From Bryobacteraceae bacterium (GTDB lineage Bacteria > Acidobacteriota > Terriglobia > Bryobacterales > Bryobacteraceae), in assembly GCA_026002875.1 (NCBI GenBank), contig BPGE01000001.1:3720001-3784000 (forward strand): a stretch of DNA of 64,000 nt. The letters run 5' to 3'. The notes beneath the pieces are model-generated. The model searched no databases. It saw only the letters and a program-made list of their open reading frames with translations, and had not been told where the DNA came from. Position 1 is the stretch's first letter; each line of letters opens with the position of its first letter. Shown one piece after another: positions 57,570 through 64,000 of this stretch. Position numbers and translations under genes: made by a program.

Positions 57570-59204
57570 TCACCTCGTAGTGGATTTTTCGGGATGGGGG
57601 ACTGCGTTGACGGTTTCCGCGGCCGCGGGGCCGCGGGTTGCCGGAGATACCGACAGAAACAGGAGCGCCACGCCATCGTCGTGGAGAAGCCGCCAGCCGG
57701 CGTGCAGCTTGAGCACGCTGGCGAGCGGGCTCTCCGCGCGCAGGAGCACGGCGCCGATCTGATACCGGGCGAGGATGTCCGCCCAGTCGTGGCGGGCCTG
57801 GAGCACGCGCCCCATGTCCTCGCCAAGCTTTTCCCCGTAGAAGTCGCTGCGGCCGTCGATAAAGACGCGCCTTTCCGGCCAGAGGCGGTAAAGGAGGAAA
57901 TCGCCCCATTCGTCATCGGCGAAGAGGCGGACCTCCGGCCCGAGGCTGCGCACGGCGGGCAGCGCGTTTTCGGGATAACTCTTCGGATCGTACTGGTTGC
58001 GCAAGGGGCCGGACGAAGCCGGCGCGGCCAGCAGCAGAGCCAGAGCGGACAGCGCCAGCGCGGGCAGCCAGACCACACGCGCCGGGGCTTCCAGCAGGGA
58101 GAACTCGCGGTGCGCCTCAAACACGGCCCGGACGGGCGCGGCGAGGCGGGATTCAGAAGCGGCCAGCCGCTCCAGCCGCTCGCGAACGGCAAGCGCTGCC
58201 AGCGGCGCGGCGCAGATGAGGAAGATGGGGATGTTGCGCGCCGCGTAGAGCGCCAGCCAGCCCCAGCCCATCAGGATCAAGGCGTCGGCGAAGCGGCGGC
58301 GCTCCAGCGCCCACAGCACCGTCATCCCGGCCAGCAGCAGCATGGCGGCGAAATAAACTGCGGCCGGATTGTGGAAGCTGATCGAGAGAAATTCCTGGAT
58401 CTTTTCGCGGTGGTAGCTGTCGCTCAGGTAGCCGAAAATGTGGCGGTGGAGGCGCCAGCCATAGGGGTTGACGAAGCTGGCGGCCACGCAGCCGGCCAGC
58501 GCGAGCGCCCAGGGCTGGACGGATTGGATCAACGGCCGGCGGTCGAGAAACGCGTTGAGCCCCGCAGCGGCCAGGTGCGCCAGCAGGAGCGTCCAGAGGA
58601 CGAAAAAGCCGCCATGGAAATTCACCCACACGACGGTGAGCAGCGGCAGCCAGGCGAGCAGGCGCAGGCGGCCTTCCGCGGCCCGGTTCAGCAGGATGAC
58701 GGACACGGCGGTGAACAGCAGCGTGAAGAGGTGTGGGCGGGCCAGCCAGTGGATGGTGGAGCCGGCGGCCGTCAGAAATGCGGTGCCAAAAGCGAGGAAA
58801 TAGTTGCCGCTGAGCCGCGCCGATTCGCGGTACACCAGGTAAATCGTGGCGCAGATCAACGCCAGGCTCGTCACCTGAACGGCACCCAAGCCGAAATTCA
58901 GGTGCAGCCATCCGAAGCAGAGATCCCAGAGCCATTCCCAGGCGAACCACGGCTCGCCGGGGCGCGTGAAGCTGAACAGATCGGTGGAAGGAACGCGTCC
59001 GTTCTGGAGGATCCACTCGCCGGTGCGCAGATGCCAGCCCGTGTCGCCGTCGCCGAGCAGGTAGCCCGCGCCTTTCAGCCTCAGGAACAGGAAGAGAACC
59101 GGCATGAGCCAGGCCGCGTCGCGCAGCGAGGGGAACCAGCGCAAAATGGACGCCGGCGCCGCGGCGGCGGGCAAGGCGCGAACCTGTGCGGCGGCGGCGC
59201 TCAT
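57570..59204 (-). CDS. Multi-pass membrane protein, GT-C-like, in the Tad operon
   Basis: A 544-residue protein with ten or more hydrophobic segments. The first loop carries an acidic motif followed by Trp-His (LGDGDTGWHLRTGEWILQNG, near residue 50) and the loop ends with PWFAWEWLWDL; this recalls GT-C glycosyltransferases that use lipid-linked sugars. A soluble C-terminal part of about 100 residues contains FADDEWGDFLLYRLWPERRV and FIDGRSDFYGEK. ATG 59204 is chosen for AGGAG seven bases upstream and because it starts the first helix. Between the PilZ-like gene and the pilins; pilin modification is a guess. Confidence 0.7.
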   Translation of the reverse strand: MSAAAAQVRALPAAAAPASILRWFPSLRDAAWLMPVLFLFLRLKGAGYLLGDGDTGWHLRTGEWILQNGRVPSTDLFSFTRPGEPWFAWEWLWDLCFGWLHLNFGLGAVQVTSLALICATIYLVYRESARLSGNYFLAFGTAFLTAAGSTIHWLARPHLFTLLFTAVSVILLNRAAEGRLRLLAWLPLLTVVWVNFHGGFFVLWTLLLAHLAAAGLNAFLDRRPLIQSVQPWALALAGCVAASFVNPYGWRLHRHIFGYLSDSYHREKIQEFLSISFHNPAAVYFAAMLLLAGMTVLWALERRRFADALILMGWGWLALYAARNIPIFLICAAPLAALAVRERLERLAASESRLAAPVRAVFEAHREFSLLEAPARVVWLPALALSALALLLAAPASSGPLRNQYDPKSYPENALPAVRSLGPEVRLFADDEWGDFLLYRLWPERRVFIDGRSDFYGEKLGEDMGRVLQARHDWADILARYQIGAVLLRAESPLASVLKLHAGWRLLHDDGVALLFLSVSPATRGPAAAETVNAVPHPEKSTTR

Positions 59205-59590
59205 CGTCCGGCTCCTTTCCGCATCCTGAGGGGTTCCACCGGCTGGATGGCCCGCAGCGAGTCGCGCTGCTCGCGGATGGTCAACCGCGCCACCTGGACC
59301 TCCAGGCGGAGGCTGGTGGGGTGAATGGTGGCGGTGGCCAGTCCGTGGCAGCAGAGAGCGCGGGCCAGCCGCGAGGTGTCCGGGTGCGGCAGCGGAATTT
59401 CGATGACGGCTTCTTCGCCGTGCTGGAATTTCTGAAGCCAGTTTTCGCTGCCCAGCCGGGGAAGGCGGACTTTCACCATGTCCCGGCTGACTTCCAGAGT
59501 GCGCCCCGCCAGCGCCCGCACGCCCAGCCTGGGGAGGCTGACGCGGCACGCCGTGTTCAGCAGCATCGGCGACTGGCGGATGAACAGCAT
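59201..59590 (-). CDS. Small PilZ-like protein, first gene of the leftward Tad operon
   Basis: A 129-residue protein with beta-rich segments RVSLPRLGVRALAGRTLEVS, VIEIPLPHPD and TSLRLEVQVARLTI that fit a PilZ-type barrel, but the RxxxR and DxSxxG cyclic-di-GMP motifs are only partly visible (R...TLEVSRDMVKV). Its stop overlaps the next gene's ATG region by 4 nt. The -10-like box TACACT at 59604-59599 ends eight bases before the ATG, so the message may be nearly leaderless. Call is tentative. Confidence 0.5.
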   Translation of the reverse strand: MLFIRQSPMLLNTACRVSLPRLGVRALAGRTLEVSRDMVKVRLPRLGSENWLQKFQHGEEAVIEIPLPHPDTSRLARALCCHGLATATIHPTSLRLEVQVARLTIREQRDSLRAIQPVEPLRMRKGAGR

Positions 59591-59637
59591 CAGTTGCGAG
59601 TGTAGAGGCGGGACGGATAATCGGCAATCCTCGATTT

Positions 59638-59669
59638 GGTTAGCTAACCTTGGTGGGTACTGCCAGTAC
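59638..59669. promoter_or_regulatory. Two adjacent palindromes in the divergent Tad control region
   Basis: GGTTAGCTAACC (59638-59649) is a perfect 12-bp palindrome. GTACTG-C-CAGTAC (59657-59669) is a second with 6-bp arms. They lie seven bases apart between the divergent PilZ-like and NarL-like genes (gap 59591-59870). They are candidate operators for both transcripts. Confidence 0.45.
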
Positions 59670-59769
59670 TATGGGTCCGAAACAAAACCGCTGGACTTTT
59701 TCCGCAAATTGCTGTGAATTCATCGGATTAGAGAGGTGATTCCGGCCTGCGAAGCCTCGGCGATGCAAA

Positions 59770-59810
59770 CCAATGTCAATATTGGCGCGGACAGGATTTC
59801 ATGGTATTGT
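59770..59810 (+). promoter_or_regulatory. Candidate promoter and inverted repeat for the NarL-tadE-F-G transcript
   Basis: TTGGCG (59782-59787), 17-bp spacer, TATTGT (59805-59810) resembles a sigma-70 promoter. CCAAT, six bases, ATTGG (59770-59785) overlaps the -35 box and could be an operator. The ATG of the regulator is 60 nt further on. Confidence 0.45.
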
Positions 59811-59870
59811 TCAAAGCGTTGGAGGGTTGCCGCTGGCGGTTTCAGGATGCGCAGCCCGGGAGGAGAGGGA

Positions 59871-60674
59871 ATGGATGACCAGGCGAAGCGGGTCAAGGCC
59901 GTTCCAGGGCGCGCAGGCGCCAGCGGGATACGGGCTTCCGGCCCGGCCAGGAAAGCGCTGCTGTGCTCGGAACGGCCGATCTTGCGCGCTGGACTGGTGC
60001 GCCTGCTGGAAGAATGGCTGGGCGCCGAGGTGCGGGAGGCTGCCAGCCGGCACGAATTCATCGATCTTCTGATCGAGCAGCAACCCGACGCGGCCGTACT
60101 GGATGCGACATCGGGTTTCGACCTCCCTCTGCTCCACGAAATGCACGATTCCGCGCGGGGCTGCCAGTTCGTGCTGCTGGCGACGCAACTGACGCCGGAG
60201 CTGCTGCACCACATTACGGAAAGCGGGTGCTGCTCGGTGGTGTGCGAGACTTCCCCGGTGGAACTGTTCCACGCAACGTTGTTGGCGGCGTTGAGCGGGC
60301 AGTGCAGGATTGATTCCTCCGTGCTGCCGGAAGGGTACACGGAAGAGCGGATCCCGCTGTCGCCCCGGGAGGCGGAGTTGGTGGCGCTGCTGGCGCAGGG
60401 GATGAAGAACCGGGAGATCGCCGAGGCGCTGAATCTGAGCGTGGGCACGGTGAAGGTGTACCTGTCGCACCTGTTCAACAAGCTCCATGTGAAGGACCGG
60501 TTCGAGCTGGCGCTGTACGCTCTGCGCAACATGAGCACGCTGGGGGCGAATCTGAAGCCGCAGCGCGCAGAGGCTGAAACCGGCGGGGAGACGAATGCGG
60601 TGATCCTGGACTGGCACGCGCCTGCGGGCAGGCGGATGCGGACGCCCGCCGGGCGCAGGAGGTTGGCGCCATGA
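59871..60674 (+). CDS. NarL/LuxR-type regulator with degenerate receiver domain
   Basis: A 267-residue protein. Residues 28-150 look like a receiver: the acceptor-type Asp is present (AAVLDATSG), but the acidic pair at the first strand is SE (LLCSERP) and the conserved Lys is missing (VVCETSP). Residues about 165-225 are a LuxR-type HTH (LSPREAELVALLAQGMKNRE, LSVGTVKVYLSHLF). AGGAG five bases before ATG 59871 decides the start over the longer open frame. It overlaps tadE by ATGA, so it is expected to control the pilus genes; phosphorylation may not be needed. Confidence 0.85.
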   Translation: MDDQAKRVKAVPGRAGASGIRASGPARKALLCSERPILRAGLVRLLEEWLGAEVREAASRHEFIDLLIEQQPDAAVLDATSGFDLPLLHEMHDSARGCQFVLLATQLTPELLHHITESGCCSVVCETSPVELFHATLLAALSGQCRIDSSVLPEGYTEERIPLSPREAELVALLAQGMKNREIAEALNLSVGTVKVYLSHLFNKLHVKDRFELALYALRNMSTLGANLKPQRAEAETGGETNAVILDWHAPAGRRMRTPAGRRRLAP

Positions 60675-61150
60675 GGCTGCGTGAGAATTCTGACAGGAGG
60701 CGCGGAGCGACGATCGTCGAAATGTCGTTCGTCGTGATCGCGCTGTTCGGACTGCTGTTTCTGCTGATCGATCTGTCGTGGGTGGTGTTCGCCAAGGCAA
60801 GCATCCAGCATGCGGTGCGGGAAGGCTGCCGGTTTGCGGTGACCAGCCAGACGCTGACCGGCATGGGCCACATCGCATCCATCCGGGAGGTGGTGCGGCG
60901 GAACTCGATGGGTTTCATCGGGGAGCCGCAGCTGAACAATATTCAGGTGCGGTTCTACAACCCCGAGACGCTGCAGCCGGTGAGCGGACCGGGCAGCAAC
61001 GCCGGCGGCAACCTGGTCATCGTGGCGGTGGAAAATTTCGAGGTGCGGCCGCTGGTTCCGCTGGTGCGAAGCGCGGATCCGATCCGGTTCAGCGTGCGGG
61101 CGGCGGACCGGATGGAGGCGTCGCCCATGGGCATCCCGCCCACGCCGTGA
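60671..61150 (+). CDS. tadE: Tad pilus pseudopilin TadE
   Basis: A 159-residue protein with a pseudopilin leader and core RRRGATIVEMSFVVIALFGL (Gly cleavage, Glu+5, then Met as in TadE) and a hydrophobic helix. The C-terminal part (about 50-155) is presumably periplasmic. TadE is a minor pseudopilin needed for Flp pilus production. It overlaps the regulator gene by 4 nt and precedes the tadF-like gene by 13 nt. Confidence 0.88.
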   Translation: MRLRENSDRRRGATIVEMSFVVIALFGLLFLLIDLSWVVFAKASIQHAVREGCRFAVTSQTLTGMGHIASIREVVRRNSMGFIGEPQLNNIQVRFYNPETLQPVSGPGSNAGGNLVIVAVENFEVRPLVPLVRSADPIRFSVRAADRMEASPMGIPPTP

Positions 61151-61163
61151 GAGGAGCGCAGGC

Positions 61164-61757
61164 ATGAACCGGACACCAAAAAGAAAGCGGAGCCGGGGCG
61201 GGGCGGCGATCGTCGAGTTCGTGCTGGCGGCGGCCCTGATCTACACGCCTCTGATTCTCGGCACGATCGTCATCGGCATGAACCTGATCCGGGCGATCCA
61301 GCTCACGCAGCTGAACCGCGATGCAGGACATATGTTCGCTCGCGGAGTAGACTTCTCCGTGCCCGCCAACCAGGCGATTCTGCAGCATCTGGCGGGCGGC
61401 CTGGACCTGACGCCCACCGGGAAGTCCGTGGTGATCCTGTCGCAGATCATGCGGGTGGATTGCCCCGGACCGCCGGCCTGCGCCAACCACGGCCTGGCCG
61501 TGTTCGTCCGCCAGATCGTGCTGGGCAACTCCTCTCTGCGGCCCAGCCGGTATGGCACGCCGCCGACCCTCGCGGGCGGCATGGTGCCCAACTACCAGAC
61601 GAACACGGCGGCGCGCACGGTGAATTTCTATCCCAGCGTGATGGACATGCAATTGGGCGAGACGGCCTACGTGGCCGAGGCGTACTACCGTTCAAGTGAA
61701 CTGGACCTGCCGGGCTTCATGACGAGCACGGGAGTGTCGGCGAGAGGGATCTTCTGA
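61164..61757 (+). CDS. tadF: TadE/TadF-like pseudopilin
   Basis: A 197-residue protein with leader and core SRGGAAIVEFVLAAALIYTP (Gly cleavage, Glu+5, Phe) and a second half rich in Pro, Gly, Thr and two Cys (DCPGPPACANHG). It has the layout of TadF-type minor pseudopilins. Its stop shares a base with the tadG ATG (TGATG). The Cys pair, six residues apart in the periplasmic part, may form a disulfide. Confidence 0.78.
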   Translation: MNRTPKRKRSRGGAAIVEFVLAAALIYTPLILGTIVIGMNLIRAIQLTQLNRDAGHMFARGVDFSVPANQAILQHLAGGLDLTPTGKSVVILSQIMRVDCPGPPACANHGLAVFVRQIVLGNSSLRPSRYGTPPTLAGGMVPNYQTNTAARTVNFYPSVMDMQLGETAYVAEAYYRSSELDLPGFMTSTGVSARGIF

Positions 61758-63244
61758 TGAACGCGATCAGACGGCACCGGAACGGGAAGCGCCGCGGCGT
61801 GGCGCTGATCCTGACGACATTGACGCTGCTGGTGTTCGGACCGATGGTCGGCCTGGCAGTGGACGTGGGCATTCTGTATCTGCTGAAGGCGAAGCTGAGC
61901 CAGGCCGTCGACGCAGCCTGCCTGGCCGGCGCCCGGAGCCTGGCGCGGGGGCAGGATCTGGCCTCGCAGCGGGCCAACGCCATGGCCGTGGCCGAGCGGT
62001 ACTTCCGCATCAACTTCCCCAACGGCTACTGGGCGACCACCAATGTTGTGTACAACATCTCGGTGACTGAGCCGGAGCTGCGCCTGCGGCGCGTGGAGAT
62101 GGCTGCCACCGTGGACGCACCACTGTACTTCCTGAGGCTGTTGGGCCATGACACGGCGCGTTTGCGGGTGACCGCCGCCGCGCAGCGGCGTGACGTGAAC
62201 GTCATGATGGTGCTCGACATCTCCGGCTCGATGCAGACGGCGGGAGCGTGCGGCGCGCTCCGCAGTTCGGCCACAGCGTTCGTGGACCGCTTCGCCAACG
62301 GCCGCGACCGGCTGGGCATGCTGACCTTCAACGGCGCCACGCGGCTCAACTACCCCATGAATCTCTTCTTTAAGGATTCCCCCTCCATTTACACGCAGAT
62401 CAGCTCCATTACCTGCGCGGGCTGGACTAACACCTCGCAGGCTCTGTGGGAGGGCTACCAGCAGCTTGTCGCTTTGAACGAGCCGGGCGCGCTGAATGTC
62501 ATCCTCTTTTTCACCGACGGCCGCCCGACGGCGCTGACCGCGGACTACCCCATCAAGACGCTACCGGACACGCGCTACGGCGATGGCAACGGCGGATTCC
62601 TCACATCAACGCAATACACCTTTCAGCCAAGCCCCTGCCAGGATGAAGCCGGCAGGACGTATCCGAATCCACAATGGAATCCCGGGCCCAAACGCGGATT
62701 CATCGCGGCTGGAGACTTCAATCTCACGGGAAGCACCGCGGGCTTGTACAATCAGACAACGATCGGGTCCACCTCGTTGATTCCTTCCTCCCAAAGGCAG
62801 GGCTGCGCCATGACCACTCTGAATGCGAACGCCGTGCGGGGCGACGTGGCCTACATCCCCGATACGGACATCTACGGCAATTCCACTGTGAACCAGAGCT
62901 ACAAGCCGGGTGTTTTCTTCCCTGTCGGCCATCCTTACGCCGGCCGCATCCGTCCCGACGTGCCGCGGGCGCTCCGCCATGCCGCCTACAACGCCGCCGA
63001 CAACGCCGCCTGGCGCATCCGCAGCGATACGAACCTGAGCCCGATCATCTATGTCATCGGCCTCGGCGGCACCGGCGGTGCGGAAACCTTTGACAGCGAG
63101 CTGATGACCCGCATCGCCAACGACGGCGATCCCCGCATCCAGCCGGACCGGCCGCGCGGCCTGTACGTCTATTCGCCGGATTCCACCCAGCTGACGAACG
63201 CGTTTCTCCGCATCGCCAGCGAGATCCTGCGCCTGGCAAGCTGA
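61757..63244 (+). CDS. tadG: TadG-like pilus protein with von Willebrand A domain and a large insert
   Basis: A 495-residue protein. The N-terminus is a TadG-type anchor (GVALILTTLTLLVFGPMVGL, residues 14-33) followed by DACLAGARSLA. A vWA domain starts near residue 148 with the MIDAS DISGSM (Asp154) and includes FFTDGRPTAL (near 253). The last strand (IIYVIGLGG, near 430) is separated by about 165 residues rich in Asn, Gly, Thr, Gln and Tyr, with lower GC than the flanks. TadG may sit at the pilus base or tip and contact surfaces; MIDAS suggests metal-dependent binding. Confidence 0.85.
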   Translation: MNAIRRHRNGKRRGVALILTTLTLLVFGPMVGLAVDVGILYLLKAKLSQAVDAACLAGARSLARGQDLASQRANAMAVAERYFRINFPNGYWATTNVVYNISVTEPELRLRRVEMAATVDAPLYFLRLLGHDTARLRVTAAAQRRDVNVMMVLDISGSMQTAGACGALRSSATAFVDRFANGRDRLGMLTFNGATRLNYPMNLFFKDSPSIYTQISSITCAGWTNTSQALWEGYQQLVALNEPGALNVILFFTDGRPTALTADYPIKTLPDTRYGDGNGGFLTSTQYTFQPSPCQDEAGRTYPNPQWNPGPKRGFIAAGDFNLTGSTAGLYNQTTIGSTSLIPSSQRQGCAMTTLNANAVRGDVAYIPDTDIYGNSTVNQSYKPGVFFPVGHPYAGRIRPDVPRALRHAAYNAADNAAWRIRSDTNLSPIIYVIGLGGTGGAETFDSELMTRIANDGDPRIQPDRPRGLYVYSPDSTQLTNAFLRIASEILRLAS

Positions 63245-63256
63245 GCTGCAGTCCGG

Positions 63257-63808
63257 TCAGGCGAGCAGCGCCGCCAGCGTCACCACCCAGACACCGAAGG
63301 CGATAGCCACCCCGTGCGGCAGCCGGAGCGCTCCTGCGGAGTGAATGCTGAGCCCTTCGCGTGACATGGCCGGATTGCGGAAGCTCAGCAGCTGACGCAC
63401 GAGGAAGCCCGTGTTGATCAGTGTGGCGCGGAGCCGGCCTTTCGACAGCGCCAGGATCAGTCCCGCCGCGGCGCCCGTCACCGCCGAAACGACGAAAATC
63501 CAGAACCAGACCCGCGGTCCTGCCAGAGCCCCCACGGCCATCATCAGCTTGACGTCGCCCGCCCCCATGCCCCGCAACAGGAAGAGCGGGAAATACACGA
63601 GCATGGCCAGCCCTGCTCCGGCGGCGGCGCGCAGAAGCCCGTCAAGGCCGCCCAGCGCGGTGTTCACGATAAAGCCGGCCAGAAACGCGCTGACAACCAG
63701 AACATTCGGAATCCGCCGTGCGCGGATGTCCGTGACAGCCGCCGCGGTGGCCGTCGCGATCAGCAGGCAGGCCGGGACAAGATGGAGGGCGCCGACGATT
63801 TCCTTCAT
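63257..63808 (-). CDS. cpaA: Prepilin peptidase CpaA/TadV
   Basis: A 183-residue membrane aspartic protease of the A24 family without the methylase half. Catalytic Asp residues are in AVTDIRARRIPN and the GxGxxD-type motif RGMGAGDVKLM. It cleaves leader peptides of the Flp pilins and TadE/F. It lies on the minus strand and converges with tadG (12-nt gap), and so is not in either of the two main Tad transcripts. Confidence 0.93.
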   Translation of the reverse strand: MKEIVGALHLVPACLLIATATAAAVTDIRARRIPNVLVVSAFLAGFIVNTALGGLDGLLRAAAGAGLAMLVYFPLFLLRGMGAGDVKLMMAVGALAGPRVWFWIFVVSAVTGAAAGLILALSKGRLRATLINTGFLVRQLLSFRNPAMSREGLSIHSAGALRLPHGVAIAFGVWVVTLAALLA

Positions 63809-63832
63809 GCGTTTGAATAGTCCCGCGGGCGG

Positions 63833-64000
63833 TTAAAGCCGAGGGCAACACTGGCCGGAGCTGCAGATGGCGGCCTCCTGAAACGATACGCCAATCCAGT
63901 GGTGCGGCGCCAGCGCGCTGGAAACATGACGCACCCCGGCCCGGAAACAGAGCCGCCGTGGTTCGGCAAGAAGGGCTCCGGGCAGATCGAAGGAGACCAG
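63833..64000 (-). CDS. PilZ-like protein, C-terminal part (partial)
   Basis: An open minus-strand frame enters from the right edge and stops at TAA 63835-63833. The visible 55 residues include LVSFDLPGALLAEPRRLCFR, AGVRHVS and HHWIGVSFQEA, which match the last strands of a PilZ barrel (a cyclic-di-GMP binding fold). The key N-terminal motifs are outside the window. A Cys-rich end (CSSGQCCPRL) is odd. It ends 24 nt before cpaA, so the two may be cotranscribed. Confidence 0.5.
   Translation of the reverse strand: MVSFDLPGALLAEPRRLCFRAGVRHVSSALAPHHWIGVSFQEAAICSSGQCCPRL

Noticed and set aside
63230-63263. Six-bp inverted repeat between tadG and cpaA as a further terminator.
   Set aside because: The loop is over 20 nt and the stem short; too weak to list.

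Overview
The window is GC-rich, densely coded bacterial DNA with short intergenic gaps and many ATGA/GTGA stop-start overlaps. No rRNA, tRNA, CRISPR array, insertion sequence or prophage could be supported. The gene mix (fused E2-E1 2-oxoglutarate enzyme of the KGD type, Tat-like Gfo/Idh/MocA dehydrogenase, xylose-isomerase-like TIM barrels, ThuA proteins, hfq-hflX, Tad pilus, short-Q-loop cytochrome bd) fits an aerobic soil-type Acidobacteriota, probably the Bryobacterales/Solibacter group. That placement is inferred from gene content, not from a marker gene.

Layout. 1-6093 (minus): an ECF sigma factor and its zinc-finger anti-sigma head a type II secretion operon (gspE, F, G, H and a partial gspI). 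6223-9221 (plus): folC, an acyltransferase, and a lower-GC membrane protein with a prokaryotic YEATS-like domain. 9258-14027 (plus): an exported carbohydrate-type cluster (amidohydrolase, Gfo/Idh/MocA dehydrogenase, sugar isomerase-like protein, tandem ThuA protein). 14112-28187: housekeeping and stress genes, namely a phosphoesterase, the KGD-like enzyme, hfq-hflX, a CDF transporter, polX, Nudix, rph-rdgB, an OxyR-like regulator and a second ECF/anti-sigma pair. 28273-34184 (plus): a tripartite RND efflux operon. 34216-39253: cytochrome bd (cydAB) between two orphan TadZ/CpaE-like ATPases. 39368-41936 (minus): queE-queC with an MFS carrier. 42003-48349: an exported methyltransferase-like protein, an NfnAB-like pair, cysK with an Rrf2 regulator under a clear promoter/operator, and comM. 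48385-49978: a decayed PIN toxin gene, a J-domain protein and a small membrane protein. 50020-64000: a full Tad (Flp) pilus locus.

The Tad locus is organised around a regulatory gap at 59591-59870. Leftward run a PilZ-like gene, a multi-pass GT-C-like protein, two Flp pilins, cpaB, secretin, cpaE/tadZ, cpaF/tadA, tadB, tadC and a 33-residue membrane peptide. Rightward run a NarL-like regulator with a degenerate receiver, tadE, a tadF-like gene and a vWA tadG. The prepilin peptidase cpaA and a partial PilZ-like gene close the window. With the T2SS operon, the window carries two related secretion/pilus machines, each next to its own regulator.

The items most worth a second look are the pYEATS membrane protein, the orphan TadZ proteins around cydAB, apparent CTG starts for folC and hflX, the Rrf2/cysK operator, the GC hairpins that carry stop codons at convergent gene ends, and the possible pilin-modifying protein in the Tad operon.
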